A stretch of 64,000 bases of DNA from Lunularia cruciata (Eukaryota; Streptophyta; Marchantiopsida; Lunulariales; Lunulariaceae), in assembly GCA_948567375.1 (NCBI GenBank), contig OX419755.1:2175001-2239000 (forward strand). The letters are read 5' to 3'. The notes under the pieces were generated by a model that was not told the origin of the DNA, did no database searches, and saw nothing but the letters and a program-made list of their open reading frames with translations. The position numbers were made by a program, and so were the translations under genes. This document shows, in pieces, positions 1-12,699 of this stretch. Within the stretch, counting starts at the first letter, position 1. Each line of letters begins with the position of its first letter.

Positions 1-3000
1 AGGAAGGGGTTGAAGGAGTCCTATGGGATATTGATTAGATGCTTTATTTTGTTGGTAGAGGAGGCAGCTTTCAACATATTCCATCACATTGTTGCTCATC
101 TTAGGCCAATAATAATTACGTTTGGTTTCATCTAAGGTTTTGTCCACCACATGCTGTCAAGATGGTGGTCCTTAAGTCCTTGTCATCTGGGATCCATAAT
201 CTGCCAGCCCAAAATGTAAGTCCTTGGGTATTGGTGACACCTTTGGATGATCAAGCTCCTACAATCTGTGGGTCAATTTTTGTAGCAACAAGCATCCTTG
301 GCCAAAATTCAAGGTTCATCTTTACCTCTACCACTAGATTGTTTGCCATAGGCATTTGGGTGAATGCATCTACAAGTACCTCTTGCCTTCCACATATGTG
401 ATCGTCATGTAGAACCATTGTCTCCACTCTGCCCACCAAATTAGTTGATGGGAGAGATCTTTTTGTGTCTCGAGGTAGACTAGAGGTTTGTGATCTATCT
501 CTACTACAAATGCCTTCTTGTCAAGATAGTGCTTCCAATGCTTGGTTGTAAGGAGAATGATCAACTCTTCTCATTCTGTGGTGTGATAGTTGCATTCTTT
601 GCATTTTCAGAGAAATATGCAATTGGATGTCATTTGTCATGCCACTATTGTTGTAGGATTGCTCCTAGTGCTATGCATGATGCATCCATAGCCAACTTGA
701 TTGGAGTTTTTGGGTCATACCATTTCAAGATTGGTGCATGTAGTAATGCATCTTTCAATTCATGAAAGACCAATTCTTGTATGATTCCTCACATCCACTA
801 TTTCCCCTCATCAAGCAATGCTGTTAGAGGTTGTGCCACCCTAGAGAAGTCCTTGAAAAATTGACAATAGAGCCTCATCAACCCCAACAATTGATTAATA
901 TAATTGATTGGTGTATAATTGATTCTGTCATATAATTTGGAGGACTTCTCACAAATGTTGCTTGTATTCCATCATTGTCCTACTATGGACAAGAATATCA
1001 TCTAGGAAAATGATAACAAATTTATCCAAGTATGGATGAAATATGGCATTTATCACTCTCATAAAAGTGGTTGGTGCGTTGGTGAGGCCAAATGGCATCA
1101 CCAAGTACTCAAAGTGACCATACCTTGTTTGAAAGGTAATTTTATGAACGTATTCCTCCACAATCCAAATCTGGTTGTACTCACTTTGCACATCAAGTTT
1201 GGTGAAGTATTTTGCCCTATTGAGTTGATTGAACAAGTCATCTATGCGAGGTAAGGCATATTTTTTCTTCACTTTCTATTGATTTAGCCCCCAATAGTCA
1301 ATGCACATGCGCATTATACCATCCTTTTTCTTTACAAACAAGACAAGAGCCCCATATGGTGATATGTTGGGTTGGATAAATCCTTTCTATAACATATCTT
1401 CAACTTGAGACTTACACCCCTCGAACTCATGAGATGATAGACAGTATGGGGCCTTACAAGGAGATGTTTTCCCAAGAATTATCTTGATTTTATGATCTAC
1501 TCTCCTTTTTGGTGGTAGTCTTGATTGTAGGTCATCCAAGAAGACATCTTGGAACTCATTAATCACATCTTTCAATTTCTTAGGAATTTATCCATTGAGT
1601 TGTGCACTATGGACTTCTCTTATTATACCCATGAAACATCTATATTATAGATTATTGTTTCCCTATGACATAAAGAGGTACTTCTTGCTTGCATGCTCTA
1701 TCTTTAACTCCAATGATCTTCCATTGGTGAGTTCTCACTACTTTCTTTCTCCAATCGACCATGGGATTATAATGCTCCATCCATTGCATACTTAAGATTA
1801 CACCATAACGAGTTAATTGTATCACTTGCCACTCAATTGCTGCTTGATATTCTCCTACAAAGAGTGCTACTTTTTTAGGTAGCAACTCAATCCTCTTTTT
1901 TTTCCATTAGGTAATGGGACTTCTTCACTCTCATCCTTCTCTTAATCCATCCCCAATCTCATTGCAACAAAGCAAGACAAGAAATTCTCTATTGCTCCAA
2001 GATCTATCAATACTCTCACTTGATTGCCTTCTAGGACTCCATTCACAATAATCAATTGTGAGTTTGCCTTTCTAGATCTTTGATCACTTGTTTGCTTCCT
2101 CCCCTTGCCTTTTTGCTTCCCAATTGAGCCATTAAGGCTGCAAGGTATGTTTATTGGTGATCTTCATTTTTTGAGGTGATTTCTACATTCTTTTCTTCAA
2201 TTTGTTTCTCCATGTTGTTCAAATATCACTTGTATGGAGGCCTAGAGCCTCTAAGAAGATGGGCATGAAATTTGATGGATATATGCCCAATACGGCCACA
2301 ATTGTAACAATGACATTGTTCTCCTTGAAGTTCTTCTCCTTGTGCAACTCCCTCTTTCTATTCTTCCACTTGTCCTCATTCTCCTTGGTTTCAAAACCAA
2401 AGGTTACCCATCCCATAGGAATTGGTCCACCCACGTGTGGCATTTCAACCCAATGATATTGAGGTGGAACTACTCCTTCACTCTTCCAAGTGCCCTAACT
2501 ATTCTTTAAGCACAAGCAATGGCTTCAAATATAGTACAAGGATTTTTTACCATGACTTCTTGGCAAATCCGCTCCTTCAATTTTCTAGTGCCTCTACTAG
2601 CTCATGTTGGTTATATTGTGACTTGCAAATCAGGAAAGGCCTCCACATGATCTTGTACGCTTTTCTTCTACCTCAATCCCCATAGTTGAGTTTGGGCCAT
2701 CTGCACGGAGTCCATATACTGGAAATTCTTCAGTAGTCCTTCTTGCATTGCTATCCATACAACCTCTCTTCCTTTTGCCAACCTTGATCATTCCCAAGCA
2801 TTGTACCATGTGAGGACTTTATCGGTCAAGTACCTACATGCAAACACGCCTACAGACTGTTTGGTGATCTCAGTTGAGAATAATCTAAAGTATCAACTCA
2901 TCCTTGAAATCCAATTCTCCACTACTCCCATAGAATGCTGCACTTTCTAGGGCTCAATGTGGTAGGTCTTCTTCATCCGTAGTAGCAAAGTGGCTTCATT

Positions 3001-3773
3001 GTTGATTGGGTTTGGTGCCATTGGCATGGGTGCCTCTCCAAGAACTTCGATTACTTGGTGATTCATGAAGGTCTATAATTGACTTTTTAATGCCTCCATG
3101 GTCATCTTGATCTCTTGAAACTTGTTCAACATCCCCTGCATTCCTTGCATTAACTTCTGCAACTACGGATCCATGGTTCTTGCAAACACTCAATCTCTAC
3201 TTCCTACTTCAAAAAGAGTTAATATGATCACTCAATAGGGTGCAAAAACTATCAAGACTACCACTGGAACTTAAGAGGCTATCACTCATTGATAATATTC
3301 CCCAAAATTCTTGACTACAAAATCTCTAAGTATCACTATTGGTTGGTCTAACTACATAATGAGTTTCTACTTGAGTGTTGAAAGGGAGAGGATTTGGGAC
3401 ATTCAAATCCATCATGATAGGACATAGACAGTCAAATCACACTTTCTATCATGAATCACTACAAGAAGAATCACCGGGTTTGGTGAATTCATCATTATGT
3501 CCATAAACTCTACTCTGAAATGGTAAACAAGATATGCTCTCACTTGCTCTTGCTAGATGCACTTAACCTTGATGTGAAATGGATTCAAGACTAGAAAGTG
3601 GGGTGCAAGTAATTGTCCATCAGGAGCTTCCATCCCATCCTCTCTCTACAACATTCATAACCTATCAATTATATTGCAATTTTTCTTCCCAAAATTACCT
3701 AGTCTCAATAGCTCATGTTCTTCCAAGAGGGATGATTAATTCTCTTGGATTGAAACATTTACTCTAATACCAT
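1..3773 (-). mobile_element. Ty3/gypsy LTR retrotransposon, internal region, broken and cut by window edge
   Basis: Read on the minus strand the usual gypsy order is visible: a gag-like stretch (about 3200-2200), an aspartic-protease region (about 1885-1650), the protease-RT linker with the SRLPPKRRVDHKI motif (1575-1387), reverse transcriptase with a YxDD-type FLDDILVHS box (1272-949), RNase H with EIDHKPL (564-370), and the start of the integrase zinc-finger region (about 160-1). The rest of integrase and the 3' LTR lie outside the window. The element is an old fossil with on the order of ten or more breaks. The parts seen leave no doubt about the superfamily; the exact clade is not resolved. 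Confidence 0.9.
3761..3772 (-). other. Primer-binding site of the gypsy element (Met-tRNA type)
   Basis: On the minus strand the bases just inside the LTR read TGGTATTAGAGT, close to the plant initiator-Met-tRNA 3' complement TGGTATCAGAGC used by many plant LTR elements. It fixes the inner edge of the 5' LTR at about 3774. Confidence 0.7.
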
Positions 3774-4480
3774 TGTAATGTGTCAAGGATAGAGAAAAAT
3801 AATAGAGAAAACATGAATTCCACACTCAAACTCTGATGCCCCAAAGGAGCACCTTCTCTTTGTTATATAGCCAAAGAGGATTTCCTCCAAGGAAGCTCCA
3901 CCATAGGATTAGGTACATGGATAGATGACCTATCAACAAGCTCACCCTTAGATTAATTTCTTGGATGGGTGACATGCCGATCATGGTCCCATCTAGCTGG
4001 TCAAACATGCTTTGGCTAGGAGGAATCTTTTAGGGAATATTTCTATAAGAATCTTAGAATCATGTGGGTGAGGTACCATTGGAAAGCTCTTGAGGAGGCT
4101 AGTCTTTCCTCTACTACCAAGGAGGGGTTATGTATATATTTTTGAGGTCTAATTCATCTGTTTAGGCCTCCAAAATTGCCTTTGAAGTTTTTAGGCTTAT
4201 TTTGGCTTCTATTAGTAGAAGTAATCTTTTGGTGATATTTCTATCTGCTCTTATTTCTCCATCATGTATAACATTCTTCTAGATGTCACCACCCCAAGTT
4301 TCACCTCTAGATCATATGTCTAGCTATTGATTCTAAAGTTTCCAAACATGTTTTGGTTTTTGGCCTATTAGTAGAAGTTCTCTTTTGGTGATATCTCTAT
4401 CTGATCTACTTAGTCCATCATGTATAATATTATTGTTGATGTTAACAAACCAAATTTCATTTATAGATCATATGTTTAGC
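3774..4480 (-). repeat. Probable 5' LTR of the gypsy element (outer edge uncertain)
   Basis: The inner edge is set by the primer-binding site, and the LTR then begins on the plus strand with tgtaatgtg, the complement of a CA end. The outer edge is inferred from where similarity to X-family copy X3 resumes (about 4486). The matching 3' LTR is outside the window, so the length cannot be verified. Its outer part contains a 155-bp tandem duplication. Confidence 0.5.
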
Positions 4481-4490
4481 TATTGGTATT
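4180..4490. repeat. Imperfect tandem duplication, two units of about 155 bp
   Basis: The block with attagtagaag...ggtgatat...catcatgtataa...tagctattg occurs at about 4180-4335 and again at 4336-4490. The offset is a constant 155-156 bp across three anchor motifs. The units differ at many sites, so the duplication is old. It lies at the outer end of the presumed gypsy LTR. Confidence 0.75.
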
Positions 4491-7400
4491 ATAGTGGTGA
4501 ACTTCCAAATTCACTCATTGCAAAAGTTCACTCCTTTGCATCATTCATTGCATCCCAACCAAGGGCAAGTATCTGCTTGTTACTAAGCATTGAAGACCTC
4601 TTGAGAAATTCCTTACCTTTACTTTTTGTAGACATTGAACAACACATAAATGGAGAACATAGAACTTGCAAAGTAGCAAGAGTACTCTTTACTTGTAATC
4701 AAAATATGCATTACATAATAGAACAAGCATGAGTGCTAGTGGCATTCAAACTTAAATACTAATCAGCTCCAAGCCAAAGGGATCAGAATCCCAAGTGGAT
4801 CTTGAAAATCCTGATCTATAATGTACCTCACTTGTTTAATATCCTAATCTTATCATATCCTAATTACATGCAAAATGATTAGGCTCCTAATGCATGTCAA
4901 GGAAGATATTAGATCGTCCTTGTCTAGTCTATCTTTAGTGTACAACTCCAAGTGCCTATGTAGCTCTAAGGCCTCTCCTTGCAATTATGTATAATTCTGA
5001 ATGCTGACACAAATGGTCTACTTGGAGTCCATGACTATTGTACAACTCTGAGTACCTAATTTTTACCAAAGAGTGCTTACATCATTGAAGGACTTCCCCA
5101 AGTGGGAGTGCCTTGGGATTGAACTACTAGAGGTGAAGGACTATGCTCAAATCTTAGAATCTAATTAGCTGATCTGTATGTGCTTGATACCTAGCTATCT
5201 CCAACAAGTAGGTTTGGCAAAATTCTATGAACTTCTTGTACAAACAATCCTTCAAATGTAGTGACAAGATGTTCATTTTCTCCTCCTCATAGGCCTGGTT
5301 CTGCAATCTTTGGACCTACAACTTCAACTCATGGTGCATCTTTTGAACTGCATGAAATTGTACTCCTTCCTTCAACATCTCCACAAATACAATTTGGGGC
5401 TCTTCTAGTTGGTGTAGTGCTGTGAGTTTGTCTTCCTCAATCTTCTTGGCTTGATTACTCCATTTTGCCTTTTGCTCTTCAAGTGCTTGGAGAGTAACTT
5501 TGTGCTTTGCCTTCTCTTCTTCCACTTCTTTGGTAAGCTGCACCAGTTGCTATACCACTTCCTTTCAATAATCCTATATCTGGGTCTCTAGAGTCACTAC
5601 TTGGTCATGTTTCTCCTTCAAGGCACTTAGAGTACTCTCCAGCTATTGGTACTTGCCGTGAAATCAATCTTTAGCTTCCTTCTTGTATTGGTAAAACTCC
5701 AAGCAGAGTGCTATCAGTTCATCCTATGCTTCTTGAGTTTCATTTGAGTGCTTAATACGTTGCTTCCCTAAGGTGGCACTCCTCATCTTGTGTTCCTCAA
5801 CTTCCTCCTACAGCAAGGCACTTACCTTGGTTGCTTTGGCCTTGTATAGATCTTGGGGCTTTGCTGCTTCTTTCTTGACCAAGTCTTCTTTGACCATTTG
5901 AGTGTAGACCTGCTTGTGCATGTTCTGAACCAGGGTGGTGTAGTCTACAATGTCAGGACTTGGTATTGCAGTAATAACATCTTTATCATATGTAGTGGTG
6001 TTCCAACCAAAAATATAACAAAATTGGCTCCTTCTTGAACTGGCACTGACTTTGAACTTGTTGGTATCTCCTTCATTTCAATCTAAACTTTTGGTGTAGT
6101 CTTTGGAGATCAGTTATAATGCCAATCTCCTCCTCTTCTACATTGACGGTAATGTTGTTTCATCTTTTGAAGTTTGGCTTCATCTTGTACTTCAAGCCAA
6201 ATTTCCTAGGCCTTTGAGCACTCGGCTTGATCTTGTATTGCTTCAGCGGCTGTTTGGATACTGCCTCCTCTTGCATGGTGTTATCTTCTTCATTTGTGGG
6301 GCACTTGTCCATATCTTGGTCTTGCAAGTTTGGGGCCAACTAGGCATCTTCCCAAGTTTCTTCATCCTCTTTCTCCAAAGTGAAGGTCAATTGTTGCAAA
6401 GTAAAGAATATTTCCTCCTCAATATCATCTTCTTTCACTTTACTGTCCTTGGCTTTATCTTTCAATGAGGACACTTCAACAACTTGTGCATTGGCATTCT
6501 ATTTTTTGATGGAAGAGGTGGCTTCTTCTTTGGGGTGGTATTCTTCCTCTTCACAACATGCGTAGTTTTTCATCTATAGGCACAAAATTGCCTGTCTCAG
6601 CAAATTTAGAAGGCTAGAATATACTTGGAAATCTAGGTGGGTTAAAAATAGCCTACAGGATAGAAATGTGTAGGGAATTGCTTCTTCTCCTCCTTGGTCA
6701 GCAGGTTGGTTCCCTTGTAGTAGTGAATGGCAAATAGAGCAATGTAGGTGGCACCTCCTCTGTCCTCAAAATCTTTGTGTAGGAGCTTGGCCTGCCTATC
6801 AAACATTTCTACCCAATCTATGGGTTCTCTTGAGTACACATAGTTAAAGAACACAACCTGGCCATTAGCTAGATAGGTAATTTGTTTCTGCTTGAAAATT
6901 TTCATAATTGCTTTTATCTTGGAGTTTCTTGCATGATTCTTGTAATTGATCACACTCCATGCATTGTTCTCTGAACTTTTAATCTTGAAATACCTCTTGA
7001 CTTCGGTTGTAATCCTTTGTCTGCAAACTTACTATCTATTGTCATTGTCCTTGCAGTTCCAACATCCAGGCCAAGTACCATTCTCCAATGATCTCTCATC
7101 TAATTCAGCAGGTTACATTTCATTTCCCTTGAATTATTCTCTTGTTTGCCTCTCATCTCAATGGATCATATGGAAATCTATCAAGATGAAGCCAATTCTA
7201 ATGTAAGAATCCCATATGCTTGCTCCAAATCACATCCATTCTGCATGCACTACCCATTTGTTGACAGTAGGGGACCTATGGATATTCTCATGTGCCTCCT
7301 TGTAAGCATTTTGGGGTTAACACCATGGCTTCTAGGCAAGTAAGAGTGCTAGGCCTTGTCTAATACATTACATTGAGTACCTCACTTCATTGCAACATAG

Positions 7401-8204
7401 TGTAGGACACTACTCAATCAACTAAGCAGATAGATGATTTTGCAAAAAGTGCAGCTGGTTGCCAAACACCTCAATTTATACTCCAGATTCTTGGTTGTTC
7501 TTCAACACTCTAGAAGTCATAGAGTAGGTAGGCACTTGCCGTTATGTAGGCAAAGGCCTTTGCATGTCAACCTTGGTGAGGAGTCACTCTCCCATGTGCC
7601 AAAGATTCTCCTCTAGTCACTCTCTCACCAGCCAAGCTTTCACACTAAGTTCTAATGGTTATCTTGAGTGGAATGGCCCTTGGGAGCAAGTGCCAGTTAG
7701 TGGCACAATCAAATTACACCAGCACTTAAGTTCAAGTACAAAGGTGGCACTTGGGCTTATATGCCTCACCTGTCAGCACTCCAAGTGCTCATTCTCCTGC
7801 AAGCACTTCAAATAATTCCATATCACTCCAAGTGTTGCTCCATTGTCAACAACTCAAGGTCATCCTACACTTCTTTGAGTGATACCCATTCTCTAGTTAC
7901 TTGGAGTATACTGGATGAGTGTTTCTCCAAGCACTAATCATCTTCCTTCTTGACACAACTTTGATTTCCATCCTGATACTTAGCCATGTAAATCATTTTC
8001 ATGTAAATTCATCCTTCTTGAAAGCACTTGGGTTTATCTTACATCACTTCAAGAACTGCCTCATCCTAGCTTCAGGGTAATTCCTTCAAGTAACTCTCCT
8101 TTTGAGGCACTTCTCCAAGTAATTATGTTATTCCTAGTGGTTCTTTAGCACTTAAGCCTGATATGATCAACAAAAGCAAGTTTTGAAGAAATGGGAGCCC
8201 CACA
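4486..8204 (-). mobile_element. Family X element copy X1 (3' end lost)
   Basis: It is colinear with X3 (52495-56295) almost throughout, including shared non-coding ends. On the minus strand it starts near TGTGGGGCTCCC (8204) and contains the family-X globular domain (6953-6642, with GQVVFF, SREPIDW and YKGTNLLTKEEKK). A coiled-coil coding stretch follows (about 5900-5280, rich in Glu, Lys and Leu). The last 400 bp or so of the family are missing, replaced by the gypsy LTR. No reverse transcriptase, integrase or LTR pair is seen. Broken by many changes. Whether this is a non-autonomous LTR-type element or something else is not settled. Confidence 0.7.
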
Positions 8205-8230
8205 AGATCACTCTACACCTTCAACCTCTA

Positions 8231-8438
8231 GTTGCCAACCCTCTCCTTGGGGATTCAAACAACTAAAACCCTACTCTAAGATTCACACATCCAATCTTGT
8301 AAGGGGATTCAAAGTCAAACACTAGGTGAATACAGTTGCCAACCCTCTCCTTGGGGATTCAAACAACTAAAATCCTACTCTAAGATTCACACATCCAATC
8401 TTGTAAGGGGATTCAAAGTCAAACACTAGGTGAATACA
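8231..8438. repeat. Tandem duplication, 2 x 104 bp, nearly identical
   Basis: The units 8231-8334 and 8335-8438 both begin gttgccaaccctctcc and differ by one base by eye (aaaaccc against aaaatcc). They are far more alike than any other repeat pair in the window, so the duplication is recent, or it is an assembly artefact. Confidence 0.92.
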
Positions 8439-8990
8439 GATTGATTAGATTGGACTTTGGTGTATACACAAAGTTGCATGGAAAAATGGACTCAAAGATT
8501 ACTGAGCTGAGGCCTTTTGTACAATTCCCTACTGATACTCCACTTTGCCCCAAAAGGTCTATAATGGCTAAGTGAGTTCTTTATTGAACCTAACTATTCC
8601 GTCACCGTCACCGCCACCGCCACCAGTTACAATCTTAATTTCTGTGTTATCCTACTGTAACTGCTTAATTAAGCTTCTGAAAAATGTAAGGGAAGGTGTT
8701 AGTCCGTTCCTAATGCCTGCACTGTAATGAATTTTCTTCCTAAGTTACTGCACCAAAGTGGTACTCAACTGGAAGGTGGTATGTGGCTGAATGACATTTA
8801 CCTTTGAAATTCTACCAAGCTGAAGTCTTCAATCAGGTTTCTAGATTACAAATTACAGAGAACCTTATCTTTTAAGAGGATGAGGTTGGAGTTCTTGCAA
8901 GTATCTACTAGGTCCTATGTACAATTGCTTGAAAGATGATACAATGTAAGCTATCTAACACTATGGTTCCTTTGAGTACTCTTAGATTGT
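8439..8990. other. No gene seen; short CCGTCA/CCGCCA microsatellite
   Basis: No supported coding region. A short run of ccgtca/ccgcca units lies at about 8600-8625. Sequence style resembles the flanking repeat fragments. Confidence 0.5.
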
Positions 8991-9650
8991 TTGTCTGCAT
9001 GGTTTCCACCAGGAAGAACATCCTTTGCCTTTAAGTTGTCAAACCTCTTGGTGCACTCCTAATAGTCAATGATCTTCAGCAAATATGAGTTATGTACTTT
9101 GTTGAACTTCCTATCTGCATGGCTTCAAAGGCAAAGGGTGAGCTGGCCTATCTTCTCCTCTTTTTATGTCTTTCCCTCCAGCTTCTAGACATGGAGCATG
9201 AATACATGAATCTTTATTATGATAGCTCTGCCTTTGACTTCTTCTTGGAGCAACTCCACAAACTGGTTTCAGACTTCTTCTACTTGTTGGAGTCCTTCCT
9301 TCTTCCTTGTCATCCATCAACAAGCACTTTGCTTGAAACTCCTCCTTGAATGCCTTGTGCATTCACTTTTTTTCTTCCTCCTTCTTGATAGCCAAAGGAA
9401 ACTCCTTCACTTGGGCCCCCAACTATATAGCTACATCCTTCCAGTATTTGAGCATTTGAAGATCCAAGGTGGAATTTTGGACCTTGGTATCATTGAGCTC
9501 TTGGCATAAGCTCTGCACCTTCTTGTCTTGAGCTCACAACTAGTCTTCGTTATTTAGCTACATTTCCTTCTTCTCCATTCAAAGTGTGACGCTCACCTCT
9601 TTCTAATGTACTCTTTTTCTCTCAAAACACTTAGTATTGTTAAGCAAAAC
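8990..9650 (-). mobile_element. Fragment of an X-like coiled-coil repeat
   Basis: On the minus strand the stretch is compositionally like the coiled-coil part of X1 and X3 (Glu/Lys/Leu-rich, repeated Leu-Gln-Lys motifs). Short minus-strand reading frames cover 9362-9111. It lies outside the terminus of X1 at 8204, so it is a separate fragment. Assignment to family X rests on composition and a few motifs, not on a continuous match. Confidence 0.35.
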
Positions 9651-9728
9651 AAAGATGCAGTTAAATGAAAAAGGGAGGTGCAACAGGAATACTAGGATGC
9701 AATTCTTCAACAAAGGGAAAACTCTTAA

Positions 9729-10013
9729 CTAGAGGAAGATCTTTGCCCGGGAAACCTTTGTTTTAGAATTCGTGACCTTTGTCTTGAAAAGAAATCTTTG
9801 GCCAGGAAGACTCTCGGCCATATATCTATTTGGGTTGGGAGTCAAACGGTTAGGAGAAGTGCTTGAGGACTTAAACGTGATGCTGATAGGGGAAGAACAA
9901 TTGATGACCGCTTCATTGTACAAATCCGTCATATGTGCAAGAAGGGATTGGTCACCGAAAGATACGCCAACTGAAACAACATAATGATTCAGCCAGCCAC
10001 CTTTAATACCCAC
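9729..10013 (-). CDS. Hypothetical 94-aa ORF, unrecognised
   Basis: A 94-residue open frame begins MGIKGGWLNHYVVSVG and has a Ser/Thr-rich middle and a basic C-terminus. No domain, signal peptide or membrane segment is recognisable. The opposite strand is also open across it (9772-9984), which weakens the case for a gene. It lies between an X-like fragment and the left arm of the large inverted repeat. It could be chance. Confidence 0.15.
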   Translation of the reverse strand: MGIKGGWLNHYVVSVGVSFGDQSLLAHMTDLYNEAVINCSSPISITFKSSSTSPNRLTPNPNRYMAESLPGQRFLFKTKVTNSKTKVSRAKIFL

Positions 10014-10148
10014 CTAGGGCTGGATCCCTTCTCACTTTTTGTAGAGTTAGTTAGTGCAAAACCAATCAGGATTCGTTTCTCCTTGGTAAGGAATTCTGAC
10101 ACTTGGACATTGTGTGTGTAGAGCAAGAAAGGCTGAGCAGAATGAGAG

Positions 10149-11600
10149 TGCTCTGAGGATTCTACTTCGGACTACTGTCAAGACGAGCATCCCTTCTCTA
10201 CAAGTCGTGGCATTATCAAGCACGCGGCTTTAAAGAAATTCCGGGGGCCTCGGGAAACTAGGAAAGAAATACATTTTCTGTGTTAGAATCCGACACGATT
10301 TCAAAGTCCTTGCTACTGGAATAATGCCAGTCAGAGAACAGTTCACTTCAGTCTTGTGAATCCCCAAGCTCAGCTTTCGAGACACGAATGTCCGCGTTTA
10401 TAGGTAGGGACAGTACTTCATCTAATTCCATTTTGATAGTCGGGACATTTACTATTCATGGCACGGGATTCGAATAAAATTGTAAATGTAGTTGGTCAAC
10501 TTGGAACACATTGGGGTCTAGTTCTATATAAATTTTTTCGTTTTTCCCTTGCACATTTTGATAGGTCTTCTTATCCTTCTTGTTCTTTACACTGTTGTTT
10601 TATTTCGTTTCATTTGTAACAAATTAGAAAAATCATTGTTTAGAAATAATTAATTATAATCAAATTATAATATTTTAACTTAATTTTTTCTTATAATTTT
10701 AAATTATATTTGAATATATTTACAATTGAATGCTTAGAACACCATGATTTAGTAGAAAGTAATTAGAATTGGATACTGAAGTTATTACCAAAAAAGGGAG
10801 AAGAATATGATATTTTTTGGTCAGATTTACAGATTAATAGTTCGGAGTAACCAGATGTTCTATGTCCTAATATCTTACACCATCATCCTTGATGAATTGT
10901 TCGATGATATCTACATCTTAGTTTTTTCATTAGAAGGATATCATGACATGAACAGGAAAAGAGAGTCATAAAGAGGGAAGAAAGATACAAGAATAAAATT
11001 TCAATTTCAAATGTATATTCTTTTATATAATATCGATAATTTGTTTATTTTTATAAAATAATTTCAGTTTACTTTTGAATTTCGATTCCTTTCACATTCA
11101 ACTTGAAAAGAAAGCTACTATAGCAAGGTAAAGTTGTAGGAAGATATCATACTAGATAACCCGTACTTCCGATTTACTGTTTTATTCGAATGCTTGTGGT
11201 ATCCTTTTATTGCCTTGTACGGCTTGATGCGGTCTTCCCCTCATGTGTTCTATGAGTATGCTTTTCTTTTTTGTTATTGAAACCCCATGCTATGAATAAT
11301 CAATGTCCCGAATATTAAAATGAAAGCGATGAAGTGCTTTATTACCTACAAACGCGGACATTTATGGCTCGAAAGCTGAGCTTGGGGATTCACTAGACTG
11401 AACTTTTGTCTGTAACTGGCATTACTCTAGTCGCAAGGACTTTGAATTCATGTCGGATTCTAACACAGAAAATGTATTCTTTCCTAGTTTCCGGGGAAGC
11501 GCCGGGCCAGGGATATTAGTTAAAACATGTGCTTGATAATGCCACTTGTAGAGAAGGGATACTCCTCTTGACAGTTATCCGAAGTTGAGTCCTCGAAGCA
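10149..11600. repeat. Large inverted repeat: arms of about 330 bp around an AT-rich spacer of about 790 bp
   Basis: The left arm (about 10149-10478) is the reverse complement, at high but imperfect identity, of the right arm (about 11272-11600). Shared landmarks are the tgtccgcgttta block, ccccaagctcagctttcgag, gtgttagaatccgaca, and ggaaactaggaaag. The spacer 10479-11271 is AT-rich with no gene. The right arm also matches 58150-58260, so it belongs to a larger duplicated segment and the left arm is its inverted copy. It could fold into a long hairpin if transcribed. Confidence 0.8.
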
Positions 11601-11743
11601 TGATAGATATCTTGATGGACAGCGTTCCAATACACACTTTATAGAGAAAAAGGCGACCACGGAGAGAATAAGACGGATGGGAAGACCCCCATAAATCAAG
11701 TCGTACAAGGGAGAAACAAAAAAGGGAGAAACAAAAAAAAGGT

Positions 11744-12270
11744 AAAATGGGGTTAGCTTCCATAGAGTCTACATGAGAAGTCGACTCTACAGTATCTAAC
11801 ATATCTAAGTGGTATGGTTTATAGATAATTGGAACATTCAAAAAATATCAACTAGTGTGATTATTTTTTTATGGATTACACCGAACCATTGTACTCTATA
11901 AAATAATAAATAATAAAATGGGGTTAGTTTCCATAGAGTCTACATGAAAAGTCTGCTCTATAGTATCTAAAATATCTAAACTATATAAGTGGTATGGTTT
12001 ATAGATAATTGGAACATTCAAAAAATATCAACTAGTGTGATTATTTTCTTATGGATTACACTAACCATTTTATTCTATAAAATAATAAATAATAAAATGG
12101 GGTTAGCTTCCATAGAGTCTACATGAGAAGTCTACTCTACATTATCTAAAATATCTAAACTATGTAAATGGTATAGTTTATAGATAATTAGAACATTCAA
12201 AAAATATCTATTAGTGTGATTATTTTCTTATAGATAACATTGACCATTGTATTCTATAAAATAATAATAT
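11744..12270. repeat. Tandem array, three AT-rich units of about 171-179 bp
   Basis: Units start at 11744, 11915 and 12094, each beginning aaaatggggttag and containing catagagtctacatga, ggtatrgtttatagataatt and aacattcaaaaaatatc. Each ends in an ataataaataat tract. Divergence between units is modest. Nothing coding is seen. A short tandem gggagaaacaaaa lies just upstream (11710-11741). Confidence 0.9.
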
Positions 12271-12699
12271 ATGTTATTTAAAATATATTACAAAGTATGA
12301 GGGTGAAAATATTACATTTAGAATTCTTTGACAAATGTGTCAACTATAATATCCATCGCTTCATATAATTCCAAAGATAAAAAGATAACCTTGTTGTATG
12401 CCCCTATCTTTGAAAACCTTGTGACCTACTAGCGCACTTGCTGGGGATATATATAAGGGGATGGATAATCACTCGGAAATTGTATCTTGCATAAGATTTA
12501 TAACCTTAACATCCATTATTATCGTCTTATCATCTCGAATCAAATACAATGTATTTTAACACTTGTGGTCTACAGAGTATATGAATATTCTTTCCAGGTT
12601 AAATATTCATTTTCATTTTCTCGTGCCATAACAAACATTATATCATGGATAATTATACTCCATCCTCCAAAAAGGACCTATCGAGGTTGCTTTATAGGA
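12271..12699. other. AT-rich intergenic sequence, nothing recognised
   Basis: No similarity to other parts of the window and no convincing coding region. An 82-aa plus-strand frame (12487-12735) has no recognisable features. Confidence 0.4.
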
